Notes: generated by a model not told the origin, from the sequence alone. A stretch of DNA of 64,000 nt from an uncultured bacterium (GCA_913056395.1 CAJXMG010000002.1:103297-167296); one strand, 5' to 3'. Shown: positions 8,192 through 17,829, numbered from the stretch's first letter. Numbers and translations: made by a program.

Positions 8192-11100
8192 GAACGAATC
8201 GCAGCTCAGAACACTGCCGTTCGGATCCACTCCGCATGCCGGGAACGGTGCTGCCGGGGGCGCCCCTCCTGCAAACAGGTATGAGAGCAGACTCACCGTA
8301 TCCGCAATGTTGGTTGCATCGTCATCGTTGACGTCAACCGCAGCAATACAGATCGGAGCTCCACTGCTGAAGAGGTAATCCAGCGAAGCCACGGCGTCAC
8401 TGATATCGTGGGATCCGTCACCATTGATGTCACCACGGACCCACTCCTGAACATTGCACTCGTCCGGCTCACCGTTGTTGTCAGCGTCGGCACTGGTTCC
8501 AGACGCAATATCACAGCTGTCCGGAATGCCATTGGCGTTGCAGTCCGCCGCCGTGCCATTGGCCACTTCACAACTGTCGAGAACGCCGCTGCTGTCGCAG
8601 TCATTCGCCGGATCAGCGGAGATCTGACAGCTGTCCGGAGTCGAATCTCCGTCACAGTCCGTCTCCACGCCACCCACGAGATCACAAACGTCCAGAGCAC
8701 CATTCAGGTTGCAGTCCAGCGCGGCGTTGCCAGCAATCTGGCAGGAGTCGAGCTGGCCGTTGAAATCGCAGTCCGGCGCACCGGCGGCCAAATCACAGCT
8801 GTCGAGCTGACCATTGCTGTCGCAGTCAGGGCCCGCAGTCTGATCGACGTCACAGTTGTTCGGAATGCCGTCACCGTCGATGTCATCGTCGCAGTCGTCG
8901 ATGGTTCCGTCCTGGTCGGTGTCGACCTCGCAGGCATCAAGGTTGCCGTCCGTATCGCAGTCTGCTGCACCGGCAGCGAGATCACAAAGATCGGGGACAC
9001 CATTGGTATCACAGTCCGCCACACTGCCGTTGGCGGTGCTGCACTCATCCGGAATGTTGTCAAAGTCGCAGTCGATGCTGGTGCCGTTGGCAATGTCCTC
9101 GGCGTCCGGGATTCCGTTGGAGTTGCAGTCGGCCACGCCGGAGCAATCCACGTCTTCGTAGGCGAAGTCGTCGATGGCGGCTTCCACAATAGAACCGGCA
9201 CCGAGATCGCTGACGATGAAGCGCATCTGCACCGTCGAAGTCAGCAAGACAAAATCTGCAACATTGAAGGAGTGTTGGATCCAGCCACCGATGGTGTCCG
9301 GCCCGGTTGGGCCGAGTAGTTCGACGTTGGTCCAGTTGGCCAGGTCATCCGAAATCTGGATCGTCATGGTATCGGCACCCGGGCTGGCCCCGGAATTGTT
9401 GGAGTACCAGCGCCAGTAACTGATCACGGGGCTGCTGGCACCCAGCAGGTCCATGACCGGGCTGTAGAGGGTGGTCTCTCCACCGTCGACGTCATTCTCA
9501 CCCAGAGTTCCGCCCACACTGCCCTGACCGGTGAACCAACAGTTGGTTCCCGCTGGGGAGTGATCCGCACCCGGCTGGGCAGTGGTGCCAATCGGCGCAC
9601 CACGCTCCCAGATACCGGTGGTCGCCGTCGCCGGAGCACCCACGCTCCAGCCACTGGCCACTTCGAAATCGGTGGTTTCCGCGGTCAGACCAAAGGCACT
9701 GACACCCTCAGCGAGAGCACCGCTACTGGCTCCCTCAGGGTAAGTCACGGTTTGGCCACCCGTACTCTGGGCGACGATGTACCAACCAAAGATTTCCCCA
9801 CAGGGGATCGGCGGGAAGGTCATTTCGTAGTTCAGTCCGCCGGTGGATGTCAGAGGGTATGCCTGGGCTCCGGCAGCCGTCTCCACTCGCAGGGATTCGG
9901 TTCCGGCAGCCACTGCCGATCCGGTCAACGGAGTGATGGTCACCGCAAAAGTTTCTCCACCCAGAGGGCTGAAGATCGTCGGATCACCATTGGGAACCTC
10001 AATCGTCAACGCAGCGGCTACATCGATTTCGCAGGGAACCACTCCGGAAGGAATCGTTCCGGCGGTCGCATTCACTCCATAAACGTGCACACCCGGCAAA
10101 GCAAGATTGTCGGTGAATGAAGTCGACGATCCGGGAAGACTGGTCAACGGAGTTCCGTCACGGGTGATCTCAATGAGGTCATAAACTTCACCGTTACCCC
10201 AGGAGAGATCCACGCTCTCACCATTCTGGTTACAGGTGAGGCCAGTCACCGGAAGGGTGAAATCACCGCTCGGTGCCAGAATCTCGACACTGGAACTGCC
10301 ACCACCGGTGAAGTGATCCAGTGTGGCTGTTACAAGGGTCGGAGGAGCATTCGCCACAAAACGGAAGCTGTGCATGGTGCCCCAGCGAATCGCGTGGGCA
10401 TTCACGTTCTGGGCTTCCGTCTGGGTGGACCAGCTCATGGTGCCCGCACCCTGATTCGGGGTCCAGGCGAGGTTGCTGTAGGGCTCGCCACTGTGGTACT
10501 CGGGGTGTGTGGAGTCGACACCGGTCAGGGTCACTCCCCCGGCCAGCGGAAACTCAAAGGACTGAACATTGCGCGTCGAATCCATGTTGTAAATGGCATA
10601 TTCGTAGGCGTGCTGGCCCCCACCCAACTCGGTGACACGGTAACCCACGATTACAAGACCGTTGTCGGCATCGATAACCTCGACCAGAGTCACCTCAGGA
10701 TCGAAATCCTGCCAAGCCTGGATCCCCGGCTGCTGACGCTGGGTGGTTCCGGTCAGGCTCATGTTGCGGTTTCCGGTCTGCCCGAAGGTTGCGGTGCGGT
10801 AGGAGCAGTTGTTGTGGGAATTGCCGGCGGCGGAGTCGTCCACCGTCACATACTGTCCCTCAACGATGTAAATCGCCCCGGGGAATGCACCATCGTCGAT
10901 GTCATTGGTCGCCACTCGAAGTCGCTTGGAGGTGGCGTCGCTGATCAAGCCCGAGTTAATGATCGGGTACTGGAAGAGACCACTGGCAACATCAAACACC
11001 TCAGAACGGGGACCGAGGCCACTCTGCTGACCATTGAGTCCTGCAGAGTAAGGGTCGGAACAGCCAATTCCCAAAAGGGAGCCTGTACCCGGATTGATGC

Positions 11101-11473
11101 AACCGCACCCACATACGTTACCGGTCAGAGCCAGAAAGCCGTGCTTGAGCCAGCTCATTCCGATCTGCTCGAACTTGCCTTCGTGGAGACGGTAAAGGTT
11201 TTGACCGATAACCGGGTGTTCATTTGTATTGGAGATCCACAACAGCGGTTCGGTACCAATATTGCAAGAAGTTGTACCGACACTGTAAGCATGGTATCCA
11301 CCTGCGGAACCATAGTTCTGGGTTCCCACAAGATCACCGATGATCACATCAGTTCCGGTTCCCCCTACCCCTCCTTGACCTGGATCACAAGGCTGTGCCT
11401 GAATCGATCCAGTAAAGGAAGCTGCTCCCAAAATGAGAGTGACGACGAACGCCATTTTGAAGGTTTGATACAT
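8177..11473 (-). CDS. secreted multidomain protein with Asp-rich calcium repeats and dockerin-like tail
   Basis: Exported protein of 1098 residues. The ATG at 11473 was chosen because it gives a clean signal peptide (MAFVVTLILGAASFTGSIQA) and has a GAGGAG upstream; the frame itself opens far upstream. Order: an N-terminal beta-rich region; an Fn3-like domain (about 411-490) of the type repeated 19 times in the giant protein at 35857; a MAM/jelly-roll-like adhesion region (about 600-780, GIWERGAP...SPVISYWRWYSNNSG). Then about ten thrombospondin-type-3-like repeats (about 781-1008; DCDSNGQLDSCDLAAGAP style) that should bind many calcium ions. A dockerin-like tail (about 1008-1098, VRGDINGDGSHDISDAVASL) ends the chain. 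Probably a calcium-stiffened surface or released adhesin; that is inference. Confidence 0.8.
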   Translation of the reverse strand: MYQTFKMAFVVTLILGAASFTGSIQAQPCDPGQGGVGGTGTDVIIGDLVGTQNYGSAGGYHAYSVGTTSCNIGTEPLLWISNTNEHPVIGQNLYRLHEGKFEQIGMSWLKHGFLALTGNVCGCGCINPGTGSLLGIGCSDPYSAGLNGQQSGLGPRSEVFDVASGLFQYPIINSGLISDATSKRLRVATNDIDDGAFPGAIYIVEGQYVTVDDSAAGNSHNNCSYRTATFGQTGNRNMSLTGTTQRQQPGIQAWQDFDPEVTLVEVIDADNGLVIVGYRVTELGGGQHAYEYAIYNMDSTRNVQSFEFPLAGGVTLTGVDSTHPEYHSGEPYSNLAWTPNQGAGTMSWSTQTEAQNVNAHAIRWGTMHSFRFVANAPPTLVTATLDHFTGGGSSSVEILAPSGDFTLPVTGLTCNQNGESVDLSWGNGEVYDLIEITRDGTPLTSLPGSSTSFTDNLALPGVHVYGVNATAGTIPSGVVPCEIDVAAALTIEVPNGDPTIFSPLGGETFAVTITPLTGSAVAAGTESLRVETAAGAQAYPLTSTGGLNYEMTFPPIPCGEIFGWYIVAQSTGGQTVTYPEGASSGALAEGVSAFGLTAETTDFEVASGWSVGAPATATTGIWERGAPIGTTAQPGADHSPAGTNCWFTGQGSVGGTLGENDVDGGETTLYSPVMDLLGASSPVISYWRWYSNNSGASPGADTMTIQISDDLANWTNVELLGPTGPDTIGGWIQHSFNVADFVLLTSTVQMRFIVSDLGAGSIVEAAIDDFAYEDVDCSGVADCNSNGIPDAEDIANGTSIDCDFDNIPDECSTANGSVADCDTNGVPDLCDLAAGAADCDTDGNLDACEVDTDQDGTIDDCDDDIDGDGIPNNCDVDQTAGPDCDSNGQLDSCDLAAGAPDCDFNGQLDSCQIAGNAALDCNLNGALDVCDLVGGVETDCDGDSTPDSCQISADPANDCDSSGVLDSCEVANGTAADCNANGIPDSCDIASGTSADADNNGEPDECNVQEWVRGDINGDGSHDISDAVASLDYLFSSGAPICIAAVDVNDDDATNIADTVSLLSYLFAGGAPPAAPFPACGVDPNGSVLSCDSFPQCP

Positions 11474-11818
11474 TTTTGACGTGCTCCTCTGCATGTCGGT
11501 TGTCTGGTCACAGACGATCGAAAACAATTCGACCACTACCCTGATCCCGCCTGTCACACCCCGCTGCGAAAATTCTGACGGGGTGACACCTGAACGTATG
11601 TCGCAGACGGCGTGTAAATACCTTCGCCTATCATACCACTGCTGACATGAATGGCACCGGTTCACATGCTCAGCAGGAGAACGGAAATCTGGTGGGTTTA
11701 ACCCCGATAAAATCCGTCCGTCTCGGGAATTTTGCCATGTTGGTCCTCTTTGTTTCGCCAATCCTGCCGCCTGAGGTCGGAAGCGGAGCCAGAATGCCTG
11801 CACGAGAATCCGGAATTG
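11474..11818. other. gene-free stretch upstream of the exoprotein gene
   Basis: No credible gene. It should hold the promoter of the leftward exoprotein gene. A TATGAT (minus strand, near 11633) is a possible -10 box, but no matching -35 box was found. Confidence 0.3.
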
Positions 11819-11851
11819 AAAATCCCCCCGATTCCGAAGAATCGGGGGGAT
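11819..11851 (-). terminator. terminator after tRNA-fMet
   Basis: A perfect 13-bp stem (ATCCCCCCGATTC, on the minus strand) with a TTCG tetraloop and a short T run starts about 10 nt after the tRNA 3' end. Confidence 0.85.
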
Positions 11852-11860
11852 CCGATATTT

Positions 11861-11936
11861 TGGTAGCGGGGGCAGGACTCGAACCTGCGACCTTCGGGTT
11901 ATGAGCCCGACGAGCTGCCAACTGCTCCACCCCGCG
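11861..11936 (-). tRNA. initiator tRNA-Met (CAT), CCA encoded
   Basis: A 76-nt cloverleaf beginning CGCGGGGTGGAGCAG, anticodon loop CTCATAA, with an encoded CCA. Two initiator marks are present: an unpaired 1-72 position (C1 opposite U72, where E. coli has C1-A72) and three consecutive G-C pairs in the anticodon stem (GGG/CCC). It therefore starts translation rather than decoding internal Met codons. It stands alone with its own terminator. Confidence 0.95.
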
Positions 11937-12031
11937 AAAATTCATTTGGCAAGAGAGGGAAAGTACGAAATCCCGAAGAGTCGGTCAAGAAAACCCGACA
12001 GGAAATCAGCAAAGTTCCAGACCCCGAATCC

Positions 12032-13126
12032 TCAAGATTTTGCCACAAACTCGCCAATCAACCCCAGCAACTGCTCTGTGTCTGCCATGGAAACGGCTCC
12101 CATGTGGGTAATGCGGAAGGTTTTTTCCTTCAGATCTCCGTAACCATTGGAGAGGAACATGCCGTGCTCACGGAGGAATCCATTGAGATCGGCAATCGAA
12201 ATTCCACGCGTGTTTTCAATACAGGTCAGGGAAACCGACTCATAACCCGGCTCTGCAAAAAGACCGAAGGAGTCACTCGCCCATTCCCGCACGCGATTCG
12301 CCTTTTGCTGATGAGCTCCAAACCAGGCGTCCTCATCGGCGAGGATCATTCGCAATCGGTCCTTGAGTGCCTGCATGACCGCAATCGTCGGAGTACTGGG
12401 AGTCTGATGCTTCTTCCACGACTTGTGCATCGCCAGGACATCAAAATACATCCCCCGATTCTCAATCGTTTCTGCTCTCTCAAGTGCCCGCTCCGAAACC
12501 GCCAACAAGGCAAGGCCGGGCGGAATCGCCAGAGCCTTCTGACTGCCTGTCACCAGATAGTCGATGGGCGGCAGGGAATCGAAATGAATCGGCACAGCGC
12601 CGGCACTGGTGATGGCATCAACGAGGAGAAATACATCCGGAAACTCTGCGACCACTTCTGCGATGTCAGCGAGCGGATTCATGACTCCGGTACTGGTTTC
12701 ATTGTGAACGATGGTGACCGCGTCGTAGTTGCCCTTGGACAACTCTTCCCGAACCAGTTCCGGCTTGACCGCTTGTCCCCAGGGAACATCCACGCGGGTC
12801 GCATGTTTGCCGTTACTGGCACAAACCTTGAAAAATCTCTGACTGAAGGCTCCATTGACGAAACAGAGGACATTTTCACGGACTCCACAGCGTGCGGCAG
12901 TTTCCATTCCTCCGGTTCCAGAGGAGGTCAAGACATAAACCGGGTCCTTTGTACGGAACAGTCGCTGGGAGTTGGTGTGCAGCTCTTCACCCAATACCGA
13001 AAATTCCGGTGCACGGTGGCCAATCATCGGACGGGTCATCGCCTGCAGGATGGAATCCTCGACTTCCACCGGTCCGGGAATGAACAGTCGAGGAACATCT
13101 CTTTGGGAATCTTCAGGATTTGACAT
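12032..13126 (-). CDS. class V aminotransferase (alanine/serine-glyoxylate or phosphoserine type)
   Basis: PLP-dependent class V aminotransferase of 364 residues. Visible marks are FIPGPVEV at the start, the cofactor loop SSGTGGMET, HNETSTG, the PLP-phenol Asp in LVDAITSAG, and the Schiff-base Lys in VTGSQKAL. This archaeal-like subgroup includes alanine-glyoxylate, serine-pyruvate and phosphoserine aminotransferases, and sequence alone does not settle the substrate. It is the last gene of a four-gene operon. Its ATG overlaps the stop of the DUF1015 gene by one base (TAATG), with GAGGAGG just upstream, so the two are translationally coupled. Pairing with DUF1015 makes a role in serine metabolism a reasonable inference, not a demonstrated one. 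Confidence 0.85.
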   Translation of the reverse strand: MSNPEDSQRDVPRLFIPGPVEVEDSILQAMTRPMIGHRAPEFSVLGEELHTNSQRLFRTKDPVYVLTSSGTGGMETAARCGVRENVLCFVNGAFSQRFFKVCASNGKHATRVDVPWGQAVKPELVREELSKGNYDAVTIVHNETSTGVMNPLADIAEVVAEFPDVFLLVDAITSAGAVPIHFDSLPPIDYLVTGSQKALAIPPGLALLAVSERALERAETIENRGMYFDVLAMHKSWKKHQTPSTPTIAVMQALKDRLRMILADEDAWFGAHQQKANRVREWASDSFGLFAEPGYESVSLTCIENTRGISIADLNGFLREHGMFLSNGYGDLKEKTFRITHMGAVSMADTEQLLGLIGEFVAKS

Positions 13127-14301
13127 TACACATCCTCCTCGTCGGTGTAACGGACCACCATTCCGGTGGAAATTTTCGGCTCAAAAAAGGTGGTCTTCGG
13201 CGGAAAGACTTCTTGGGCGAGGGTTCTGCTCCAGAACTCCTCTTTCCCCACGGGCGGAAGAAGGCAAAGCAAGCCGTGCTCGCTTCGATCCAGTTGCTCA
13301 CGGGCAACAGGCTCAAGATGAGGAGTCGCCGGAGCACCCAGATCATCAAATTCACCGACTACATCCGCAAGCCTGCGGGCGAGTGTGGGTTGATCGAGAT
13401 CGGGTCGAGTTTTCAGAGTCCATTCCTTGCCATTGCTGGCAACGAGACTCCACTCCTCCCCTTCACCGTCATCCAGAACCTCGATGATCCGATCGGCAAC
13501 CTGTCCCAATTCAGGACCGTCGCCAGGTTTCCAGCTCCAGATTCTGTGCGTCGGATGGATATGGAGACCTTCCTGACGAAGATCACCGATGAAAGCGAGA
13601 ACATAGCCCCCACCCAACAGTTGATCGTCACCGGAAAGTTCAATCGCCGTCGTGTAGCGGTGATGCCCGTCTGCCACTGCCGAAGGCAGGGGCTCCAGTG
13701 CCTTTTCGATGGCCCGGACATGATCCGGATCATCGATTCGCCTCAGAGTATGGACGTCTCCCCTGAAGTCTTTGCTTTCAAAAACCAGCTCTCCTGCTTC
13801 AGGTCCGGCATCGACTCCCGCAAGGACTTCTTCCAGTCCCTCACAGGAGAGTTGAACCACACCGGTGTCGATGGTCGTCAATCGCGCCTGGGCAACCAGT
13901 CGGGCAACGGTATGCGGACGAATTTCCTCGTGCCTTTCCACCCCTTCTCCCCAGGGACGAGCTTCCGCCACTGCGATCACCCCCTGCAAGAGAGAGGTGC
14001 CCCCGGCTCGATTGCCGTAACGGATGCTGTACCGATAGATCGCAGGTTTCTCTTCATGAATGATGGTCCCCGCTTCCACGGCGGATCTCATCGATTCTCC
14101 GCACTTGCGAAACACATCTTCATCAGGAGTCACTCCAGGTTCATCGCCGAGGATCCAGCGCACTGCATTTTCTGGAGCATGATTCAGGAGTTGACCGTGC
14201 ATTTCATCGGGGATCACGTCATAGGGTGGACAGATCACTGCACCCGGGTCAACTCGATCTGGATTGGGGACAAATCCCCTGAATGCTCTCATCCTCGGCA
14301 T
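13126..14301 (-). CDS. DUF1015 family protein
   Basis: A 391-residue cytoplasmic protein of the DUF1015 family, whose biochemical role is not established. Family marks: an N-terminal FRGFVPNP, ICPPYDVI, and the conserved ADGHHRYTTAI motif in the middle, whose paired His residues look like active-site residues. The ATG has a GGAGGAG at good spacing. Its stop shares a base with the start of the aminotransferase gene, and it begins 2 nt after the stop of the squalene-cyclase-fold gene. The tight coupling to a class V aminotransferase suggests the two act on related metabolites; this is inference. Confidence 0.85.
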   Translation of the reverse strand: MPRMRAFRGFVPNPDRVDPGAVICPPYDVIPDEMHGQLLNHAPENAVRWILGDEPGVTPDEDVFRKCGESMRSAVEAGTIIHEEKPAIYRYSIRYGNRAGGTSLLQGVIAVAEARPWGEGVERHEEIRPHTVARLVAQARLTTIDTGVVQLSCEGLEEVLAGVDAGPEAGELVFESKDFRGDVHTLRRIDDPDHVRAIEKALEPLPSAVADGHHRYTTAIELSGDDQLLGGGYVLAFIGDLRQEGLHIHPTHRIWSWKPGDGPELGQVADRIIEVLDDGEGEEWSLVASNGKEWTLKTRPDLDQPTLARRLADVVGEFDDLGAPATPHLEPVAREQLDRSEHGLLCLLPPVGKEEFWSRTLAQEVFPPKTTFFEPKISTGMVVRYTDEEDV

Positions 14302-14303
14302 CT

Positions 14304-15533
14304 TTACTCCTCCATGTTTGCGTAACAGATATTGAGAGCCTGCAAGGCATAGGAGGTAGCCAGAACAGGGTCACCCTCCCACCAACGGTCCACAGGGTTC
14401 GTCCACGAGCCGTCTTTTCCCTGGCGCTCAAGAAGCACCGTCGCAATCTCCCGCGCCCAGTCATGCGATTTGCCCTCAGCATCCACCAACTCCTTCTGCC
14501 CCAGAACTTCCAGGGTTCTGGCCATGACAGCCAGATAGTAGAAGTAGCCTGTCTGCCCGCGGGCAGGTTGTTCCGGGGTGGCCATTCCCGGGTTCTCCGA
14601 CACGGTCCAATTGCGACTGATCCACTCCACGGCGGAAGTGACCCGCGGATCATCTTTGGCAAGCCCGGCATAAATCAGGGATTTCACCGCAGCATAGGTC
14701 ATCGAGCCATAGGAGGAAAAGGTCACAGCTCCAGCAGCATCGACTGTTTTCCCTGCTTTGGATTCATCCGGGTGGTAGAAGAAACCACCATCCTCACTGG
14801 AGGCTTTTTTGACCCCATCGAGAACATCGTTGGAAGATTTTCGATTCTGGCATCTGGAAATGAAAACTTGAGCCCTCTTCCAGACATCCGAATCCTCGGT
14901 GAGTCCTGCAGCGTGAAGGGCTTCCAGGGCCAACTGGGTATTACTCAAGTCAGGGCGACGATCACTGCCGTACCCAACACCACCGTAGGAACCGGTATGC
15001 TTCTTTCGATCAAATGCCACCGGTGTCGAATCTTCCGCACACTGAAGGCCAGCAACGTAATCCCGCATTCGGGCGATGGCGTCCCGGTAAAGGGGCTCCT
15101 TGCGGTTAAGGTCCAAAGCCGACAAAGCCAGGATGGCAATACTGGTCTTGTAGTTCATCAAGCCCTGACCCGGGACGTAAACTCCTCCGTCTTCTTGCTG
15201 ATGATCGAGCAAGGACTGCACAGCTGCGGTAACAAAAGGGCCATCCTTTTCGCGGTACGCACGGGGAGTATCTGCCAAGGCCTTGAGAACCATTCCGGTG
15301 ATTCCTGGATCTCCAGCCATCGATCCCCATGAGCCATCACTGCGCTGGTTGTCGATGAGCCAGTTTGCTCCACGATCGATGGACTTCTTCAGTCCTGCTT
15401 TGTCGAGCCCCCCGGATTCTTGTGCAGATACCGCAAGCAATGGGCAAAAGATCATGAACAGCAAAACAAGGAGTCCTGAGATGGCAGGGACTCCCTTGTT
15501 CGTTTTGAGAGTGTATTGATCGGTGGCAGTCAT
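14304..15533 (-). CDS. secreted squalene-cyclase/prenyltransferase-repeat protein
   Basis: A 409-residue exported protein. It has an N-terminal signal (GLLVLLFMIFCPLLAVSA, about residues 19-36) and then an alpha-toroid made of QW-type repeats: NQRSDGSWGS, HQQEDGGVYVPG, SSEDGGFFYHP and QGKDGSWTNP. The repeats place it with the terpenoid cyclase/protein prenyltransferase fold, but no DxDD or DCTAE cyclase motif is visible. An ordinary hopanoid cyclase is therefore unlikely, and a secreted binding or unknown catalytic role fits better. The start overlaps the stop of the YdjY gene (TAATG). Confidence 0.8.
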   Translation of the reverse strand: MTATDQYTLKTNKGVPAISGLLVLLFMIFCPLLAVSAQESGGLDKAGLKKSIDRGANWLIDNQRSDGSWGSMAGDPGITGMVLKALADTPRAYREKDGPFVTAAVQSLLDHQQEDGGVYVPGQGLMNYKTSIAILALSALDLNRKEPLYRDAIARMRDYVAGLQCAEDSTPVAFDRKKHTGSYGGVGYGSDRRPDLSNTQLALEALHAAGLTEDSDVWKRAQVFISRCQNRKSSNDVLDGVKKASSEDGGFFYHPDESKAGKTVDAAGAVTFSSYGSMTYAAVKSLIYAGLAKDDPRVTSAVEWISRNWTVSENPGMATPEQPARGQTGYFYYLAVMARTLEVLGQKELVDAEGKSHDWAREIATVLLERQGKDGSWTNPVDRWWEGDPVLATSYALQALNICYANMEE

Positions 15534-16336
15534 TAACGATTCTCCTCAATAGTCTCAGGCTCAATGGAGCCTCTCCGGGGTAGTTCCATGCGGTTGGCGT
15601 CGGGATCAATCTCGCCGGGCAGGGCTTTTCGAATTGAAACCCTGACCGGTGGCGGCTCATTCCCATCTTTTTTCCAGGGCAACACGTCCCCATAAGCAAA
15701 ATAGTCGCCGTCAGGGTAGGGCAATGCCAGAGGATTATCGAGGATTGCCCAAGGTCTGTGGCTCAGGGAGATCAACTCGCCTGTCACCCTAGCCATGAAC
15801 TCTTCTTTTGCCTCAGTCCCCTCCGGAGCTCCAGGTGGAGGGTCGAGAAGCAGAAATCCTGAACCGGTGTAGACAAATCCGCAGCGCGCCATTTCGCGCT
15901 CCATGGGAGCATTGATGATGCAATTTTCGGCTCTGATTCGACGAACGAATTCACGGCCCTCACCATCCTTTACCGGATAATGAAAGTGGATGACCAATCG
16001 GTCGCCCCCGGTCAAACCACCCAGATCACGCTCTGATTCCGGACTTCGACTTTCTTTCACTTCCATCAACATCAACGCCGTCTGCAGATGCATGGGGTCA
16101 CAATCGACAGCAATCAGACATTCATGTGACTTGGCACCAGGGAGATTGATCAGGTACTCAACAAAACCCTGAGACATGTTGAAAAAGCCGTCGAGGTGAA
16201 TCGTCCCAGTCGCCGCTTCAAATTGAACGGCGCCCAGGGCGACGGTTTCCCCCGGTTGGGATTCTGAACCGGGAATGAGATCGACCGGAAGCCCACTCAA
16301 GGCTGTCGCCATGATGATGATGAGGCACCCGTTCAT
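15533..16336 (-). CDS. secreted YdjY-domain protein
   Basis: About 267 residues, first gene of the four-gene minus-strand operon. The frame opens at 16459, but the ATG at 16336 has AGGGGAG upstream and gives a signal peptide (NGCLIIIMATALSGLPVDL). Residues about 30-110 carry the YdjY-type pattern (GFVEYLINLPGAKSHECLIA, then LQTALMLM). The rest is Pro/Glu-rich with no recognised domain. YdjY proteins are mostly uncharacterised and in planctomycetes are usually exported. The 1-nt overlap with the next gene indicates coupled translation. Confidence 0.65.
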   Translation of the reverse strand: MNGCLIIIMATALSGLPVDLIPGSESQPGETVALGAVQFEAATGTIHLDGFFNMSQGFVEYLINLPGAKSHECLIAVDCDPMHLQTALMLMEVKESRSPESERDLGGLTGGDRLVIHFHYPVKDGEGREFVRRIRAENCIINAPMEREMARCGFVYTGSGFLLLDPPPGAPEGTEAKEEFMARVTGELISLSHRPWAILDNPLALPYPDGDYFAYGDVLPWKKDGNEPPPVRVSIRKALPGEIDPDANRMELPRRGSIEPETIEENR

Positions 16337-16677
16337 CTCTCCCCTTTCGCGTTTGATCACTTGCACTAAAGCTTCCCCAAAGGGTTTGCGTGCATGAAAT
16401 GGAAACTCTGGGTCCATAATCGCAAAATCCACGCCGTCTACCAGTCCCCCGGACCTCATTTCACAGACGCCCAGCCATATAATAGACGAGCCCCGATCAG
16501 CACCCGTTCCGGCAATAGGTTCCTGAGATCGGGCTTCCTTGCCACCCTGAGGGCCCCAACTTGCGTTTTGCAGGCGATTTGTATAGCCTTCTCAGGTGCC
16601 GACCGATTCGACCCTTGATCAAATTAACCTGTTTTTCGGGGACGTGGTTTCCCGAAAAAGCCCTGCTTCGGAGACCG
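16337..16677. promoter_or_regulatory. divergent promoter region
   Basis: The region separates the leftward YdjY operon from the rightward coiled-coil/MamK-like pair. A TATAAT at 16478-16483 is a plausible -10 box for the rightward pair; no convincing -35 box is visible. No gene is seen. Confidence 0.35.
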
Positions 16678-17829
16678 ATGGACCCCAATAGGAACACTTC
16701 CCAGCCGGAATCTTCCTCCAGATGGAGCATCGTCCTGGAAGTCTCCGCAGGCATCGTCCGGCTTCCCGTTTCACGTATCGATTCCAGGGAAGTGCTCGTC
16801 GATTCGACGATTCGTCTTCAGGTGGGACAACGCTACGAATTGATCGTCGAGAGACCGGACGGTCATGCGGAACTAATCCATGCGGAAGTTCTGCGTAGAA
16901 ATGACGCAGGCCTTCTATTGCGTTGGAAACCTGCCCACCCCAGAGAACTCTCGGCACTTGAGCGTCTCTTTGGTGATGAAGAACAGCAAGTACCCGAAAA
17001 TGGTAACCTCGAATCCGCATTGAGATCCCGTTCCCGATTGGTCCGCACCTCTGCCATCGCTGCCCAACGTGACAGCGTTCGCGTTCTTAACCTATCCGCT
17101 ATCAAGGAACTGATTCAGGCCTCCGTGGATGAAGTGATTCGCGAAAGTGGACGCTCACTCGGTGAGGAAGAGCTGCGCAGACTTCGTGAAGAATCTGAAA
17201 AGAGTTTTCAGGAAAAGCTGGCTGAGTTCCAGAACGAGAATGCAGACCTGCACTCTCATATCGAAAACCTGAATGCCAAACTGCAACGAACTCAGGAGCT
17301 CCTCGGTAACGAAAAAGAACGGGAAGTTGCCCGCGACCGCTTCGCATTGACACGCGAAAGCCTGCTGGAGTTGGAGTCAACGCTGGATCGAATCGTCGAC
17401 AAGGCAGCCGGTGCCCACCACCTCCCTGAAGAGGTGGGTCAGGAGATTCGCGAAGTGGTTCAAAATTCTCTCGATCTTGAACGCTCCAGGGCGACAGATC
17501 GTGAAGAGAAAACCAGAAGTGAGAACATCGAGCTCCTCGAAAGAAAAGTGCAGCGTCTGGCGAAAAATCTCGATGCAGCGAGAGTTCAGAGGGATGAAGC
17601 ATTAGAAACCGCTCGAAAGCTCGATCTGCGAGATTCCTCCTCCTCTGGAACAAGCTCGCCCATTCCAGCGTTTCCAACGAGCCCCTCCGAAGATCCAAGC
17701 GGACGCCGCAAAACACTGCTGGCCGATCTCGTTTCCGAAAACCGTCAACTTCGGCAGCAAATTGTAAAAAAAGTACCTTCAAATCCCAAACGGGGGCATG
17801 ATCACCAAGTTACGAAGGATCTTGCCTGA
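16678..17829 (+). CDS. coiled-coil protein upstream of MamK-like actin
   Basis: A 383-residue cytoplasmic protein. The frame opens at 16561, but ATG 16678 has a GGAG at 4 nt and starts the globular part. Residues about 10-105 form a beta-rich domain (WSIVLEVSAGIVRLPVSRID...YELIVERP) loosely like a PilZ barrel, without the RxxxR c-di-GMP motif. From about 150 to 330 the chain is Glu/Arg/Leu-rich and strongly predicted as coiled coil. The tail has a Ser/Pro-rich linker and another short helix. It ends 44 nt before the MamK-like gene, so they are probably co-transcribed. A filament adaptor or anchor is the likely role by analogy; no family name is recognised. Confidence 0.7.
   Translation: MDPNRNTSQPESSSRWSIVLEVSAGIVRLPVSRIDSREVLVDSTIRLQVGQRYELIVERPDGHAELIHAEVLRRNDAGLLLRWKPAHPRELSALERLFGDEEQQVPENGNLESALRSRSRLVRTSAIAAQRDSVRVLNLSAIKELIQASVDEVIRESGRSLGEEELRRLREESEKSFQEKLAEFQNENADLHSHIENLNAKLQRTQELLGNEKEREVARDRFALTRESLLELESTLDRIVDKAAGAHHLPEEVGQEIREVVQNSLDLERSRATDREEKTRSENIELLERKVQRLAKNLDAARVQRDEALETARKLDLRDSSSSGTSSPIPAFPTSPSEDPSGRRKTLLADLVSENRQLRQQIVKKVPSNPKRGHDHQVTKDLA

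Noticed and set aside
10313..11479. 388-codon ORF on the plus strand opposite the 1098-residue exoprotein
   Set aside because: Antisense shadow of a strongly supported gene with signal peptide and domains; its translation shows no domain and no good ribosome-binding site.
13120..14325. 401-codon plus-strand ORF opposite the DUF1015 gene
   Set aside because: Shadow ORF; the minus-strand gene has conserved motifs and coupled starts.
14304..15533. Squalene-hopene cyclase for hopanoid synthesis
   Set aside because: QW-type repeats are present, but the DxDD catalytic motif is missing, the protein is exported and much shorter than a cyclase.
16678..17829. c-di-GMP-binding PilZ protein
   Set aside because: The N-terminal domain is only loosely PilZ-like and lacks the RxxxR and D/NxSxxG motifs.
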